Of a stretch of DNA of 64,000 nt, positions 36,170-44,991 are shown piece after piece; the stretch's first letter is position 1, and every line of letters begins with the position of its first letter. The translations under genes and the position numbers were made by a program. Source of the stretch: an uncultured Paracoccaceae bacterium (GTDB lineage Bacteria > Pseudomonadota > Alphaproteobacteria > Rhodobacterales > Rhodobacteraceae); NCBI GenBank assembly GCA_945952025.1, contig CAMFGW010000010.1, positions 22,507-86,506 on the forward strand, written 5' to 3'. The notes under the pieces are model-generated. The model had not been told where the DNA came from. It worked only from the letters and a program-made list of their open reading frames with translations, and made no database searches.

Positions 36170-36706
36170 ATGGACGAACGGGAAGAGACGCTGGACGTGC
36201 TGGACGGCCTCGTCAAATGGTTCGACGCGTCGAAGGGCTTTGGCTTCATAGTGGCGGACACGGGTGGCCCGGACATACTGCTGCATGCCAACGTGTTGCG
36301 CAATTTCGGGCAGGGTTCCGTCGCGGATAACGCCCGCATCACCGTCCGCGTCCAGCGCACCCAGAGGGGTGCCCAGGCGACAGAGATCCTGTCCATCTCC
36401 GCACCCCCGCCCGACGAAGAGCGCGCGCCGATCGAGGATCTGGGCGACAGCGACGCCGAAACCATCGCGGCGCTGCCGCTGGAGCCGGCCCGGGTCAAAT
36501 GGTTCGACAAGGGCAAGGGATTTGGCTTTGCAAATTCCTTTGGACGGCCCGAAGATATCTTCATCCATATCGAGGTGCTGCGCCGGTCCGGCTTTGCCGA
36601 TCTGAGCCCCGGCGAGGCAGTCTGCGTCCGGGTGATCGAAGGCAAGAGGGGGCGGATGGCCGCCCAGATCTGTTCGTGGGAAAACGCGCTCAAAGGACGG
36701 AAGTGA
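36170..36706 (+). CDS. Double cold-shock-domain protein
   Basis: 178 aa with two CspA-type cold shock domains: residues of about 11-75 (DGLVKWFDASKGFGFIVAD) and 107-170 (ARVKWFDKGKGFGFANSFG), joined by an acidic linker (DEERAPIEDLGDSDAE). Each has the RNP1-like KGFGF motif, so it should bind single-stranded RNA or DNA; the second RNP2 is DIFIHIEV, the first DILLHANV. Two-domain forms are known in alphaproteobacteria. Its stop overlaps the start of the DUF192 gene by 4 bp (GTGA). Confidence 0.9.
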   Translation: MDEREETLDVLDGLVKWFDASKGFGFIVADTGGPDILLHANVLRNFGQGSVADNARITVRVQRTQRGAQATEILSISAPPPDEERAPIEDLGDSDAETIAALPLEPARVKWFDKGKGFGFANSFGRPEDIFIHIEVLRRSGFADLSPGEAVCVRVIEGKRGRMAAQICSWENALKGRK

Positions 36707-37404
36707 CCGCTGCGCGCAGGCGCGCCGCCCTGTCGCTGTGCCTGTCCGTTTCCCTTTCCCTGTCCGTGTTGGGGCTTGCTGCCGTCGGGGCCGGGGCCCA
36801 GACGCTTGCGCCCCAACCCTCGCCCCAACCCTCGCCGGGTGTGCCGACCGGGGGGCTCAGCCCCTCGGGCACCGGCACAACGCCGCTGATTCCGATCAGC
36901 CCGGGCTCGACAAGCTTGGCGGACTCGATGGCCGTCCCCGCGCCCTTGCCGGAAGCTGCCTGCGCGCCGGACCGCATCCGCCTCCGGGGCGTCAAGGGGC
37001 CGGTCGAAGTCGCGGTCGAGGTCGCGCGCACCCCCGAAGAGCGCGCCAAGGGGCTGATGTTCCGCACCGACCTCGCGCCCGGCAGCGGCATGGTCTTCTT
37101 CTATGACACGCCCTCGGCCGTGGCCTTCTGGATGAAGAACACGCTGATCCCGCTCGACCTCCTGTTCATCTCGTCTCAGGGCAAGGTGATCCGGCTGGCC
37201 GCCGGGGCGCAGCCGATGGACGAGACGCCGATTCCCTCGCGCGGGCCGATCGTGCTGGTCCTCGAGGTGCCGGGCGGCTGGGCCGCCGCCGCCGGGCTGA
37301 GGGAAGGCGCCATCGTCCAGAGCCCGCTTCTGGACCAGGCCCGCGCCTTCTGGCCCTGCCCGTTGTCCGGGGCGATTCCCCTGACGATCGCGCCCACGCC
37401 CTGA
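36703..37404 (+). CDS. DUF192 family exported protein
   Basis: Probably starts with the GTG at 36703, coupled to the cold-shock gene and preceded by AAAGGACGG; 233 aa. A signal peptide (AALSLCLSVSLSLSVLGLAAVGAGAQT) is followed by a Pro/Ser-rich stretch (APQPSPQPSPG), then the DUF192 domain: VEVARTPEERAKGLMFRTDLAPGSGMVFFYD and AFWMKNTLIPLDLLFIS. The domain's function is unknown. Pairing a cytoplasmic nucleic-acid-binding protein with a periplasmic DUF192 protein recurs in related genomes, from memory. Confidence 0.82.
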   Translation: MTAARRRAALSLCLSVSLSLSVLGLAAVGAGAQTLAPQPSPQPSPGVPTGGLSPSGTGTTPLIPISPGSTSLADSMAVPAPLPEAACAPDRIRLRGVKGPVEVAVEVARTPEERAKGLMFRTDLAPGSGMVFFYDTPSAVAFWMKNTLIPLDLLFISSQGKVIRLAAGAQPMDETPIPSRGPIVLVLEVPGGWAAAAGLREGAIVQSPLLDQARAFWPCPLSGAIPLTIAPTP

Positions 37405-37471
37405 CAGACGGGCGGGGCAGGGTCCGCGCGCCCCTTTCTTTCCCGCGCCCGACCGGCTAGGAACGATCCGT

Positions 37472-37548
37472 CGGGGCGTAGCGCAGTCTGGTAGCGCGAC
37501 GGTTTTGGGTACCGTAGGCCGGGGGTTCGAATCCTCTCGCCCCGACCA
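37472..37548 (+). tRNA. tRNA-Pro (anticodon TGG)
   Basis: 77-nt cloverleaf with CCA encoded. Acceptor stem CGGGGCG pairs with CGCCCCG; anticodon stem ACGGT/ACCGT carries the loop TTTGGGT with anticodon TGG; the T-arm contains GGTTCGAATCC. Confidence 0.96.
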
Positions 37549-37842
37549 CCGCTTTCGCCCGATCCTCCAAGCCGTTTTTGCCGCGCGGGCGCCTCGCCCG
37601 GTGCAATTCCCCGGCAGTGCGTCATTTTTGCCAAGGCCGGTTTCGGGGCACCCGCGACCCCCCAGCCTGTGGACAGGTTTGTGCATTTCCTCAGTCCGAA
37701 GGCGCAAACCCGCCATGGTCCAACGTTTTTCGCGAAGGCTCATCCGATGCCTGAATGTGCAAGACTCGCAAGGCCGGGCGACTGCGGGAAGGGCGGGGCG
37801 AAGGTCAATGGGCCACGGGGGGGGACGTTCGAAATTTACTCG

Positions 37843-37871
37843 TTGACGGTTTTGTGAAATTCACGCCAATT
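37843..37871 (+). promoter_or_regulatory. Candidate nrdJ promoter
   Basis: TTGACG, 17-bp spacer, CCAATT, about 180 bp upstream of nrdJ in a clearly AT-richer patch. The -10 end lies inside the first NrdR-box-like site. Found by eye. Confidence 0.45.
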
Positions 37872-37908
37872 AGTGGCCGCTGGACCGGAAACCCACAAGA
37901 TATGGTGG
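37861..37908 (+). promoter_or_regulatory. Tandem NrdR-box-like sites upstream of nrdJ
   Basis: Two 16-bp sites, TCACGCCAATTAGTGG (37861-37876) and CCACAAGATATGGTGG (37893-37908), begin exactly 32 bp apart. Against the NrdR consensus acaCwAtATaTwGtgt the second matches at about 12-13 of 16 positions and the first at about 9. A pair about three helical turns apart upstream of a ribonucleotide reductase gene is the standard NrdR arrangement. The first site overlaps the candidate -10, consistent with repression. The match is by eye. Confidence 0.65.
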
Positions 37909-38049
37909 ATCCGACCGGGGGGATGCAGGGGCAAGACGCCGGGTTTCCGGGGTTTTGCCGTGAAAGGGCCGGACGAACCGGCCGCGCGAATCCCCTCACT
38001 CCGGCGCCTCCCGAGAACGGGGGGTCAAAACAGAAACGTCGGGGGCAGT

Positions 38050-41000
38050 ATGAAGATCGAGCGGAAATTCACCAAGGTGGGTCAGGATGCCTATGCGGGC
38101 ATCGGGTTTGCGACGACGACGTCGGAAATCCGCAATCCTGACGGCAAGATCGTCTTTCGCAACGAAGCCGTCGAGGTGCCGGAGGACTGGAGCCAGGTCG
38201 CCTCGGACGTTCTGGCGCAGAAATACTTCCGCAAGGCGGGCGTCGCCGCGAGATTAAAGCGCGTGAAGGAAAAGGGCGTGCCCGAGTTCCTGTGGCGCTC
38301 GGTCCCCGACGAAGAGGCGCTGGCGGCACTGCCCCCGTCCGAACGGTTCACCGGCGAAAGCTCGGCCCGGCAGGTCTTCGACCGGCTGGCCGGCGCCTGG
38401 GCCTACTGGGGCTGGAAGGGCGGCTATTTCACCACCGAGGCTGACGCCCGCGCCTATTATGACGAGATGCGCGTGATGCTCGCCCGCCAGATGGCGGCGC
38501 CGAACTCGCCCCAATGGTTCAACACCGGCCTGCATTGGGCCTATGGCGTCGACGGCCCGGCGCAGGGCCATTTCTATGTCGACCACAAGACCGGCCAGCT
38601 GACCAAATCCGACAGCGCCTACGAACATCCCCAGCCGCATGCTTGCTTCATCCAGTCCGTGTCGGACGATCTGGTGAACGAGGGCGGCATCATGGACCTG
38701 TGGGTCCGCGAGGCACGGCTCTTCAAATACGGCTCGGGCACCGGCACCAACTTCTCGTCCCTGCGCGGCGAGGGCGAGCGGCTGTCGGGCGGCGGCAAGT
38801 CGTCGGGCCTGATGGGGTTCCTGAAGATCGGCGACCGCGCGGCGGGCGCGATCAAGTCGGGCGGCACCACGCGGCGGGCGGCCAAGATGGTCATCTGCGA
38901 CATGGACCACCCCGACATCGAGGCCTTCATCAACTGGAAGGTCATCGAGGAACAGAAGGTCGCGAGCCTTGTGGCCGGCTCGAAGATGCACGAGCGCCAG
39001 CTGAATGACATCTTCGCCGCCATCCGCGCCTGGGACGGCTCGACCGAGGATGCGGTCGATCCGGCGAAGAACCCCGGCCTGAAGGCGGCGATCAAGGGCG
39101 CCAAGAAGGTCCAGATCCCCGACACCTACGTCAAGCGCGTCCTGGACTATGCGCGTCAGGGCTATGCCTCGATCGAGTTTCCGACCTACGACACCGACTG
39201 GGACAGTGAGGCCTATGCCAGCGTCTCGGGCCAGAATTCGAACAACTCGGTCCGCGTGACCGACGCTTTCCTGAAGGCCGTCAAGGACGATGCCGACTGG
39301 GAGCTGATCCGCCGCACCGACGGCAAGGTCGCCAAGACCATCAAGGCGCGCGAGCTTTGGGACCAGATCGGCCATGCCGCCTGGGCCTGCGCGGACCCCG
39401 GCATCCAGTTCCATGACACGGTGAACGCCTGGCACACCTGCCCCGAGGACGGGCAGATCCGCGGCTCGAACCCGTGCTCGGAATACATGTTCCTGGACGA
39501 TACGGCCTGCAACCTCGCGTCGATGAACCTCTTGACCCTCTACACGAACGGCACGTTCGACGCCGAAGGCTATATCCACGCGACGCGGCTCTGGACCGTG
39601 ACGCTGGAAATCTCGGTCCTGATGGCGCAGTTCCCGTCGAAGGAAATCGCCCAGCGGTCCTATGACTTCCGCACGCTGGGTCTGGGCTATGCCAATATCG
39701 GCGGCCTGCTGATGACCATGGGCCTTGGCTATGACAGCGACGAGGGCCGGGCGCTTTGCGGCGCGCTGACCGCACTGATGACCGGGGTGGCCTATGCGAC
39801 CTCGGCCGAGATGGCAGGCGAGCTGGGCGCCTTCCCGGGCTATGGCCGCAATGCCGCCCACATGCTGCGCGTGATCCGCAACCACCGCGCGGCGGCCTAT
39901 GGCCAGGCCGACGGCTACGAGGCGCTGGCGGTTCGCCCCGTGCCGCTCGACCAGGTGAACTGCCCGGTGGAGCCCCTTGTGGCGCTTGCGAAATCCGCCT
40001 GGGACGAGGCGCTGGAACTTGGCAAGGCCCACGGCTTCCGCAATGCTCAGACGACGGTGATCGCGCCGACCGGGACCATCGGCCTGGTCATGGACTGCGA
40101 CACGACCGGGATCGAGCCGGACTTCGCGCTGGTGAAGTTCAAGAAACTGGCCGGCGGGGGCTATTTCAAGATCATTAACCGCTCGGTCCCGGCCGCGCTG
40201 GAAACGCTGGGCTATGGGTCGGCCGAGATCGAAGAGATCGTGGCCTACGCCGTCGGCCACGGCACGCTAGGCAATGCGCCCGGCATCAACCACACGGCGC
40301 TGATCGGCCACGGCTTCGGCCCGCGCGAGCTGGAAAAGATCGAGGCGGCCCTTCCGACCGCCTTCGACATCCGCTTCGTCTTCAACCTCTGGACGCTGGG
40401 CGAGGATTTCTGCACCGGCACCCTCGGCATCCCGGCCGAGAAGCTGGCGGACCCCACCTTCGACCTTCTGAAGCACCTCGGCTTCACCAAGGCGCAGGTG
40501 GACGCAGCCAACGACCATGTCTGCGGGACCATGACGCTGGAAGGCGCGCCGCACCTGAAGCGCCATCACTACCCGGTCTTCGACTGCGCCAACGCCTGCG
40601 GCAAGACCGGCAAGCGCTTCCTGCCGGTCAAGAGCCACATCACCATGATGGCGGCGGCCCAGAGCTTCATCTCTGGCGCCATCTCGAAGACGATCAACAT
40701 GCCGAACAACGCCACCATCGAGGACACGCTGGCGGCCTATGAACTGTCCTGGACGCTCGGCATCAAGGCGAACGCGCTCTACCGCGACGGCTCGAAGCTC
40801 AGCCAGCCCCTGGCGTCCGCGCTGGTCGAGGATGACGAAGAGGCCGAGGAAATCCTCGCCACCGGTTCGGCGCAAGAAAAGGCCGCCGTCCTGGCCGAGA
40901 AGATCGTCGAGAAGGTGATCGTCAAGGAGATCATCCGCACTCACCGCGAAAAGCTTCCCGAACGCCGCAAGGGCTATACCCAGAAGGCGATCATCGGCGG

Positions 41001-41736
41001 CCACAAGGTCTACCTGCGCACCGGCGAATACGGCGACGGCAAGCTGGGCGAGATCTTCATCGACATGCACAAGGAAGGCGCGGGCTTCCGGGCGATGATG
41101 AACAACTTCGCAATCGCGGTGAGCGTCGGCCTGCAATATGGCGTGCCGCTTGACGAATTCGTCGAAGCCTTCACCTTCACCAAGTTCGAGCCGGCAGGCA
41201 TGGTGCAGGGCAACGACTCGATCAAGTCGGCGACCTCGATCCTGGACTACATCTTCCGCGAACTGGCGGTCAGCTACCTGGACCGCACCGACCTGGCCCA
41301 TGTCGCACCCAAGGGGGCGAGCTTCGACGACCTGGGCGGCGGGGCGACCGAAGGCGCGACCAACCTGTCCGAGCCGAGCGAGCGGGCGGCGTCGAAGTCG
41401 CTTGAGGTGCTGAAGCAGATCTCCTCGACCGGCTACCTGCGCAAGCGGCTGCCGCAGGAGCTTGTGGTCCTGCAAGGTGGCATGGGGGCGGTAGCGCTGA
41501 ACGGCGCGCTCGACCCGGTCGCGGCGCTGAACATGCTGGTCCCCGAGACGATCGGCGGCGGCGTCGTGGGGGCCACCGCGCTCGCGACCGGCACGGTCAG
41601 CATCGACGCGCGCACCAAGGCCAAGATGCAGGGGTATGAGGGCGACCCGTGCGGCGAATGCGGCAACTACACGCTGGTCCGGAACGGCACCTGCATGAAG
41701 TGCAACACCTGCGGCGGGACCAGCGGGTGTAGCTGA
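38050..41736 (+). CDS. nrdJ: Vitamin B12-dependent (class II) ribonucleotide reductase
   Basis: Adenosylcobalamin-dependent enzyme that makes deoxyribonucleotides with or without oxygen. 1228 aa, the long alphaproteobacterial NrdJ form. Active-site loop residues are in [44 protein letters not shown] and [15 protein letters not shown] bind substrate and cofactor regions. The C-terminus ends in a Cys-rich zinc-ribbon-like tail ([18 protein letters not shown] and [11 protein letters not shown]) that probably carries the reducing cysteines. Start moved from the track's 37873 to the ATG at 38050 ([12 protein letters not shown]). No class I nrdAB is in the window. Confidence 0.96.
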   Translation: MKIERKFTKVGQDAYAGIGFATTTSEIRNPDGKIVFRNEAVEVPEDWSQVASDVLAQKYFRKAGVAARLKRVKEKGVPEFLWRSVPDEEALAALPPSERFTGESSARQVFDRLAGAWAYWGWKGGYFTTEADARAYYDEMRVMLARQMAAPNSPQWFNTGLHWAYGVDGPAQGHFYVDHKTGQLTKSDSAYEHPQPHACFIQSVSDDLVNEGGIMDLWVREARLFKYGSGTGTNFSSLRGEGERLSGGGKSSGLMGFLKIGDRAAGAIKSGGTTRRAAKMVICDMDHPDIEAFINWKVIEEQKVASLVAGSKMHERQLNDIFAAIRAWDGSTEDAVDPAKNPGLKAAIKGAKKVQIPDTYVKRVLDYARQGYASIEFPTYDTDWDSEAYASVSGQNSNNSVRVTDAFLKAVKDDADWELIRRTDGKVAKTIKARELWDQIGHAAWACADPGIQFHDTVNAWHTCPEDGQIRGSNPCSEYMFLDDTACNLASMNLLTLYTNGTFDAEGYIHATRLWTVTLEISVLMAQFPSKEIAQRSYDFRTLGLGYANIGGLLMTMGLGYDSDEGRALCGALTALMTGVAYATSAEMAGELGAFPGYGRNAAHMLRVIRNHRAAAYGQADGYEALAVRPVPLDQVNCPVEPLVALAKSAWDEALELGKAHGFRNAQTTVIAPTGTIGLVMDCDTTGIEPDFALVKFKKLAGGGYFKIINRSVPAALETLGYGSAEIEEIVAYAVGHGTLGNAPGINHTALIGHGFGPRELEKIEAALPTAFDIRFVFNLWTLGEDFCTGTLGIPAEKLADPTFDLLKHLGFTKAQVDAANDHVCGTMTLEGAPHLKRHHYPVFDCANACGKTGKRFLPVKSHITMMAAAQSFISGAISKTINMPNNATIEDTLAAYELSWTLGIKANALYRDGSKLSQPLASALVEDDEEAEEILATGSAQEKAAVLAEKIVEKVIVKEIIRTHREKLPERRKGYTQKAIIGGHKVYLRTGEYGDGKLGEIFIDMHKEGAGFRAMMNNFAIAVSVGLQYGVPLDEFVEAFTFTKFEPAGMVQGNDSIKSATSILDYIFRELAVSYLDRTDLAHVAPKGASFDDLGGGATEGATNLSEPSERAASKSLEVLKQISSTGYLRKRLPQELVVLQGGMGAVALNGALDPVAALNMLVPETIGGGVVGATALATGTVSIDARTKAKMQGYEGDPCGECGNYTLVRNGTCMKCNTCGGTSGCS

Positions 41737-41741
41737 GAATT

Positions 41742-41778
41742 CCCGCCCCCTTGGGTCCCGACGGACCCTTGGGGGCAG
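41742..41778 (+). terminator. Imperfect hairpin after nrdJ
   Basis: GCCCCCTTGGGTCC, loop CGAC, GGACCCTTGGGGGC immediately after the nrdJ stop. The stem has a central two-base mismatch and is followed by GGTTT, so it is a plausible weak intrinsic terminator. Confidence 0.5.
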
Positions 41779-41977
41779 GTTTCCGGGGCGGGTGCGCTCG
41801 CCCCCGACGACGTTCAGGCCGCAGGCAGATAATCACCGAGCGGTCAAAGGAACGAGCCTGAACGGCGAACCTCGGGGCAGGGCGACCTGCCCCTTTTCTT
41901 TTGCGCAGGCGGCCACCCGCACCCCGGCCGGTCGCGCCGCCCTTGCAGTCCCCGCGCGCCCGCGCCAGGGTGACCGC

Positions 41978-42114
41978 ATTCTCAGGGCGGGGCGAAATTC
42001 CCCACCGGCGGTAAGCGGGCTTTCCCGCAAGCCCGCGAGCGCCGTCCGCAAGGCCGGGTCAGCAGATCAGGTGCGATTCCTGGGCCGACGGTCACAGTCC
42101 GGATGAAAGAGAAT
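41978..42114 (+). promoter_or_regulatory. FMN riboswitch (RFN element)
   Basis: All conserved RFN blocks are present in order: AGGGCGGGGCGAAATTCCCC, ACCGGCGGTAA, GCCCGCGAGCG, GGTCAGCAGATCAGGTGCGA, TTCCTGGGCCGACGGTCACA and AGTCCGGATGAAAGA. The closing P1 stem pairs ATTCTC (41978-41983) with GAGAAT (42109-42114). It lies 86 bp upstream of ribH and should reduce RibH synthesis when FMN is plentiful. No Rho-independent terminator follows it, so control is probably at translation initiation. Confidence 0.97.
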
Positions 42115-42199
42115 ATGCGTCGTCCCATGCCTGTCCCGTGGGGTGCGGCGCATGTGATCGCCTTGGGTGACGTGTCGTCGCTAGAAAAGGAGATTGCAC

Positions 42200-42643
42200 A
42201 TGACACACACCCGCTATGCCTTCATCAAGGCCAACTGGCATTCCGACATTGTCGATCAGGCGTTGGCCGGTTTCCTGGAACTGATCCCGGCCGCCGATGT
42301 CGACGTCTTCGACGTGCCCGGCGCGTTCGAGATGCCGCTCGTCGCGAAGAAGCTGGCCCTTTCCGGCCGCTATGGCGCGGTCGCAGCCGCCGCCTTTGTC
42401 GTCGACGGCGGCATCTACCGGCATGATTTCGTGGCCACCGCCGTCGTCAGCGGGCTGATGCAGGCGGGGCTCGACAGCGGGGTGCCGGTCCTGTCCGTCT
42501 CGCTCACGCCGCACCAGTATCAGGAGACGGAGCACCACACCTGCATCTTCCGCAGCCATTTCGTGCAGAAGGGCCGAGAGGCGGCCCGCGCAGCACTGCA
42601 GGCCGTGGCCCTTCACGTGAGCCTTGAGCGGGCGGAGGCCTGA
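42200..42643 (+). CDS. ribH: 6,7-dimethyl-8-ribityllumazine synthase, type II
   Basis: Penultimate riboflavin step: condenses the butanone phosphate with the ribitylaminopyrimidine to form lumazine. 147 aa. The sequence RYAFIKANWHSDIVDQA, AAAFVVDGGIYRHDFVATAVV (catalytic His) and FRSHFVQKGREAARAA matches the RibH2 type of Brucella and rhizobia rather than the operon-encoded RibH1. It stands alone, behind an FMN riboswitch, without other rib genes, as RibH2 does in those genera. AAAGGAGA precedes the ATG at 42200; the track's 42194 start is a TTG. Confidence 0.94.
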   Translation: MTHTRYAFIKANWHSDIVDQALAGFLELIPAADVDVFDVPGAFEMPLVAKKLALSGRYGAVAAAAFVVDGGIYRHDFVATAVVSGLMQAGLDSGVPVLSVSLTPHQYQETEHHTCIFRSHFVQKGREAARAALQAVALHVSLERAEA

Positions 42644-42838
42644 GGGGCGGGGCCGTTTCGGGCCGGTTTTGGCCTTTTCGCGCGCTGTTATTGCCTAACG
42701 GCCCCCCCGCACCCATGTCGGGACCAGCGAAAAGGCCGGGGCGACATCCCGGTCTTGCAAGGCGGGGCGTCCCGTCACAGACTAACGTCAATGGTCAGCG
42801 GCGCCACGCCGGCGCCGAGCGGCCGAAGGAGACAGAGA

Positions 42839-43087
42839 ATGACCAACGCGCGTTTTGCCCCCGTTCTGGCTCTTGCCATGGCGCTTGGCCTGACGGGCCT
42901 TGCCGCCCAGGCCCAGACCGCCGTGACCGACACCGACGGCAACGGCACCTATTCGGTCGAGGAGCTGACGGCGGCCTATCCGAAGATGACCGCGGCGCTC
43001 TTTGCCCAGATCGACGTGGACCATAACGGCCAGGTCGATGCCGACGAGCTTCAGGCCGCGCGCGAAAACGGCCTTCTGTCGAACTGA
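42839..43087 (+). CDS. Small exported EF-hand calcium-binding protein
   Basis: 82 aa with a signal peptide (FAPVLALAMALGLTGLAAQAQ) and two EF-hand loops, DTDGNGTYSVEEL and DVDHNGQVDADEL, each with the Asp/Asn/Glu ligand pattern; likely binds calcium in the periplasm. AAGGAG lies before the ATG at 42839, preferred over the track's 42755. It may serve as a calcium buffer or sensor; no partner is evident. Confidence 0.8.
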   Translation: MTNARFAPVLALAMALGLTGLAAQAQTAVTDTDGNGTYSVEELTAAYPKMTAALFAQIDVDHNGQVDADELQAARENGLLSN

Positions 43088-43110
43088 CAGGCGGCTGGCG
43101 AACCGAGAGG

Positions 43111-43130
43111 GAGCGGCATCGCTGCCGCTC
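43111..43130 (+). terminator. Hairpin after the EF-hand gene
   Basis: Perfect 8-bp stem GAGCGGCA/TGCCGCTC with loop TCGC, 23 bp after the stop, followed by CTTCAGGTTT. Probable intrinsic terminator with a weak T-tract, insulating the RpiR operon. Confidence 0.6.
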
Positions 43131-43137
43131 CTTCAGG

Positions 43138-43171
43138 TTTGAAAGAAAAATTTCAAATTTGACGAATCAAA
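43138..43171 (+). promoter_or_regulatory. Two inverted repeats, probable RpiR-type operators
   Basis: TTTGAAA-N6-TTTCAAA (43138-43157) and TTTGA-N4-TCAAA (43158-43171) lie side by side, 40-75 bp before the RpiR gene, in the most AT-rich patch of the window. MurR/RpiR family operators often have GAAA...TTTC symmetry. A possible promoter (TTGACG at 43159, 17-bp spacer, CATTCT) overlaps the second repeat. Autoregulation and control of the following transporter operon are inferred. Confidence 0.6.
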
Positions 43172-43211
43172 AGTAAACTTACATTCTTCCCCCAGCCAGT
43201 CTGGAGGGGGA

Positions 43212-44093
43212 ATGGCCGAAACTGTGCGCTCGCGCCTTGCGGCGGTCGTGGACAGCGGTTCGAAGTCCGAACGCGCTCTGGCGGCCTACATGATGGGCGC
43301 GCTGGCCGAACTGCCGTTCGATACTGCCGCGAGCCTGGCCCGCAAGGTCGGCGTCAGCGAGCCGACGGTGGGGCGCTTCTGCCGCGCCCTTGGCTATTCC
43401 AGCTTTCGGGCGTTCAAGGACCATCTGCATCAGGACCTGGGCGAGGGGCCCTGGCTTCTGGCCGACCGGCTGGCCGACATGGCCGGCGGCGGCGATGAAG
43501 CCGAGGGCGCGGCGCTTGATCTGGAAATCGCGGGGCTGGTCAGCGTCCATGGCCTGCGCCGGACGGACCCCTGGCGCCGGGCGGTCAGGCGGCTGGCCGC
43601 GGCGCCGCGCGTCTTCGTCGCGGGGTTCCAGACCGAACGCGGGCTCGCCCAGTATTTCGCCAACCAGCTCCAGTATCTGCGCGACGGGGTGATCCTGGCC
43701 GACGGAAGTGCCGGGAACTACGCCGAGGTGCTGGCGACCGAGGCGCGCACCACGCCGCAATCCGCGCTCGCGATCTTCGAGGCGCGCCGCTATTCGCGGC
43801 TGGCGCGGCTTCTGGCGCAGGAGGCGCGGGGGCAGGGGCTGGGCGTCACCCTTGTCACCGATCCCTTCTGCACCTGGGGTGCGGCGACCGCGGACGAGGT
43901 CTTTTCCGTCGCCACTCAGGTCGGCCAGTTCTGGGATTCGACGGCGCTCATGGCGACGCTGGGCAATCTGCTGCTCAACGATATATGTCTGGAGTTGAAG
44001 GACCGAGTCGGCACACGCCTCGATCGCATCGCGCGGCTCTATGGCGGGCTGACGGGCCATGTGGGCGATCCGGTGACGCCGGTGCTGAAATGA
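43212..44093 (+). CDS. MurR/RpiR family transcriptional regulator
   Basis: 293 aa. N-terminal helix-turn-helix domain (SERALAAYMMGALAELPFDTAASLARKVGVSEPTVGRFCRALGY) followed by a C-terminal SIS sugar-isomerase-like sensor domain (VFVAGFQTERGLAQYFANQLQYL). RpiR proteins usually bind phosphosugars or related catabolites. It is the first gene before a polar amino acid transporter on the same strand, with matching operators upstream, so it is probably the local regulator of the import/catabolic operon. GGAGGGGG precedes the ATG. Confidence 0.9.
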   Translation: MAETVRSRLAAVVDSGSKSERALAAYMMGALAELPFDTAASLARKVGVSEPTVGRFCRALGYSSFRAFKDHLHQDLGEGPWLLADRLADMAGGGDEAEGAALDLEIAGLVSVHGLRRTDPWRRAVRRLAAAPRVFVAGFQTERGLAQYFANQLQYLRDGVILADGSAGNYAEVLATEARTTPQSALAIFEARRYSRLARLLAQEARGQGLGVTLVTDPFCTWGAATADEVFSVATQVGQFWDSTALMATLGNLLLNDICLELKDRVGTRLDRIARLYGGLTGHVGDPVTPVLK

Positions 44094-44181
44094 CGGGCCG
44101 CGGCCCCAAGACGAACCGACGCCGCCGACAAACCGACGCCCGGCAAGACATCAACCTGATCCAACAGAAAGGACCGACCTC

Positions 44182-44958
44182 ATGATCTTCAAGACGCTCC
44201 TCGGCGCTGCCGCCCTGACGCTCGCGCTTGGTGCCACCGCCGCGCAGGCCGAAAAGCTGGTGATTGGTACCGAAGGCGCCTACCCGCCCTTCAACTTCAT
44301 CCAGACCGACGGCAAGATCGCGGGCTTCGATGTCGAGATCGGCGAAGAGCTCTGCAAGCGCATCGGCGCCGAATGCACCGTGGTTGCGCAGGACTGGGAC
44401 GGGATCATCCCCGGTCTTCTGGCCAAGAAGTACGACATGATCGTCGCCTCGATGTTCATCACCGAAGAGCGCAAGAAGCAGGTCGACTTCACCAACCCCT
44501 ACTACAAGGCCGCCATGGCCATGGTGGTGCCGAAGGACAGCGCGCTGAAGGAATTCACCAACGAGACGCTGAAGGGCAAGGCTGTCGGTGCGCAGTCCGG
44601 CACGACGCAGGCCGAATATCTGCAAAAGTCCTTCCCCGACGCCGACATCCGGCTTTACCCGACGCAGGACGAGGTGAACCTGGACCTGGCCTCGGGGCGG
44701 CTTGACGCGCAGGCGGGTGACATCCTGCCGCTTCTGGACTGGGTTTCGAAGTCGCAGGACGGCGCCTGCTGCGAGATCCGGGGCGAGCCGATCACCGACC
44801 CGGCCTTCGTGGGCGCCGGCGTGGGCATCGCGGTCCGCAAGGAGGACACCGCGCTGCGCGACCGGCTGAACAAGGCGATCGACGAGATCCGGGCGGATGG
44901 CACCTATAAAACCATCAATGACAAGTACTTCCCGATCGACGTTTACACGATGAAGTAA
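44182..44958 (+). CDS. Polar amino acid ABC transporter binding protein
   Basis: Family 3 periplasmic binding protein (HisJ/ArgT-like), 258 aa. Signal peptide (TLLGAAALTLALGATAAQAE), then KLVIGTEGAYPPFNFIQTDG, IAGFDVEIGEELCKRIGAECTVV and YDMIVASMFITEERKKQVDFTNPYY, which are the usual ligand-cradle segments of lysine/arginine/ornithine/histidine binders. It starts 88 bp after the RpiR stop and is followed by two permeases and the ATPase. The true ligand may be a modified amino acid, given the downstream enzymes. Confidence 0.9.
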   Translation: MIFKTLLGAAALTLALGATAAQAEKLVIGTEGAYPPFNFIQTDGKIAGFDVEIGEELCKRIGAECTVVAQDWDGIIPGLLAKKYDMIVASMFITEERKKQVDFTNPYYKAAMAMVVPKDSALKEFTNETLKGKAVGAQSGTTQAEYLQKSFPDADIRLYPTQDEVNLDLASGRLDAQAGDILPLLDWVSKSQDGACCEIRGEPITDPAFVGAGVGIAVRKEDTALRDRLNKAIDEIRADGTYKTINDKYFPIDVYTMK

Positions 44959-44991
44959 GTTGACCCCGTTCCCCCGGCCGGAGATCCGACC

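Noticed and set aside
37549-38049. Cobalamin riboswitch upstream of the B12-dependent reductase
   Set aside because: No B12-box or surrounding conserved helices could be found; the NrdR-like sites explain the region better.
38254-40260. 668-aa minus-strand ORF inside nrdJ
   Set aside because: Shadow frame; NrdJ reads through without interruption with all its motifs.
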